The notes below the pieces were generated by a model. It saw only the letters and a list, made by a program, of their open reading frames with translations, was not told the DNA's origin and ran no database searches. Of a DNA stretch of 6,906 nt, positions 6,454-6,906 are shown one piece after another (within the stretch, counting starts at the first letter, position 1; every line of letters starts with the position of its first letter). The DNA is taken from positions 1 to 6,906 of the forward strand of contig CAIOSS010001266.1 of NCBI GenBank assembly GCA_903860995.1. Direction: 5' to 3'. The stretch comes from an uncultured delta proteobacterium (lineage in GTDB: Bacteria > Myxococcota_A > Polyangia > Polyangiales > Ga0077539). The position numbers were made by a program, and so were the translations under genes.

Positions 6454-6906
6454 TCAGCCCGCGAGGACGTGGCGGGCGATGATCATGCGCTGCACCTCGC
6501 TGGTGCCCTCGCCGATCTCGCAGAGCTTGGCGTCCCGGAGGTGGCGCTCGACCGGGAACTCCCGGGTGTACCCGTAGCCGCCGTGGATCTGGAGCGAGCG
6601 GTTGCACACGCGGCTGCCGACCTCGCTCGCGAAGAGCTTGGCCGTCGAGGCCTCGAGGGAGTACCGCGCCTCGCGGTCGGCCATCACCGCGGCCCGGTAG
6701 ACGAGCAGCCGGGCGGCGTCGAGCTCGGTGCGGGAGTCTGCGATCATCCACTGGATGGCCTGGAAGTCTGCGATGGGCTTGCCGAACTGCTGACGATCCT
6801 TGGCGTACTTCACGCCGGCCTCGAGGGCCCCTTCGCCGAGGCCGAGGGCGAGCGCGCCGATGGAGATGCGGCCGCGGTCGAGGATGGCGAGCGTGTCGAG
6901 GAAGCC
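6454..6906 (-). CDS. Acyl-CoA dehydrogenase, C-terminal part (5' end outside window)
   Basis: The minus-strand frame is open from the right window edge (base 6906) to TGA at 6456-6454, giving 150 residues of an FAD enzyme that is normally about 380. It introduces the alpha-beta double bond into acyl-CoA thioesters and passes electrons to electron-transferring flavoprotein. The helical C-terminal domain is intact: RISIGALALGLGEGALE (13-29), the ACAD signature-like KYAKDRQQFGKPIADFQAIQ (33-52), QIHGGYGYTREFPVER (106-121) and IGEGTSEVQRMIIARH (131-146). Glu133 in EGTSE sits at the catalytic-base position of the short- and medium-chain enzymes. An internal GTG at 6811-6813 encodes Val32 inside the signature and is not the start. 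Chain-length or branched-chain specificity cannot be judged without the N-terminal half, so no symbol is given. The tssM-like gene begins 60 nt downstream on the same strand. Confidence 0.93.
   Translation of the reverse strand, partial: GFLDTLAILDRGRISIGALALGLGEGALEAGVKYAKDRQQFGKPIADFQAIQWMIADSRTELDAARLLVYRAAVMADREARYSLEASTAKLFASEVGSRVCNRSLQIHGGYGYTREFPVERHLRDAKLCEIGEGTSEVQRMIIARHVLAG

Noticed and set aside
6454..6813. A complete 119-codon gene starting at GTG 6813
   Set aside because: The frame continues to the window edge with further acyl-CoA dehydrogenase sequence (RISIGALALG), so this GTG is an internal valine codon.

Overview
This is a very GC-rich, densely coded window, apparently from a deltaproteobacterial-type genome, most likely Myxococcota. 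The clues are the strong G/C preference at third codon positions (which creates long spurious ORFs on the opposite strand), and a lipoprotein beginning CGARTPL that carries DUF4215-type cysteine-rich repeats of the CGDG...GEECD...NGDGCSxxC form. The order or genus cannot be fixed from this sequence alone.

Layout: (1) 1-1419, plus strand: the C-terminal 472 codons of a bacterial alpha-2-macroglobulin (YfhM type), cut by the left window edge. (2) 1416-3527, plus: a complete pbpC gene for penicillin-binding protein 1C, whose GTG start overlaps the preceding stop by 4 nt. (3) 3574-4512, plus: a lipoprotein in which one cysteine-rich repeat appears to be split by a domain of about 185 residues. 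(4) 4516-6393, minus: a short TssM/IcmF-like protein that has the cytoplasmic GTPase-like domain but only a stub of the usual periplasmic half. (5) 6454-6906, minus: the C-terminal 150 codons of an acyl-CoA dehydrogenase, cut by the right window edge.

Genes 1 and 2 form the known A2M-pbpC pair: a protease-trapping protein of the cell envelope translated together with a bifunctional peptidoglycan synthase. The lipoprotein follows pbpC by 46 nt and may be read from the same transcript, but no functional link is evident. It converges on the tssM-like gene with only 3 nt between the two stop codons. The tssM-like gene lies 60 nt downstream of the acyl-CoA dehydrogenase on the same strand, with no other type VI secretion gene in view, so it looks like an orphan here.

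No tRNA, rRNA, CRISPR array, insertion sequence or convincing terminator was seen. Every gap between genes is 60 nt or shorter. The two most unusual items are the interrupted cysteine repeat in the lipoprotein and the half-length orphan TssM homologue. Neither proves a new system, but both merit follow-up.
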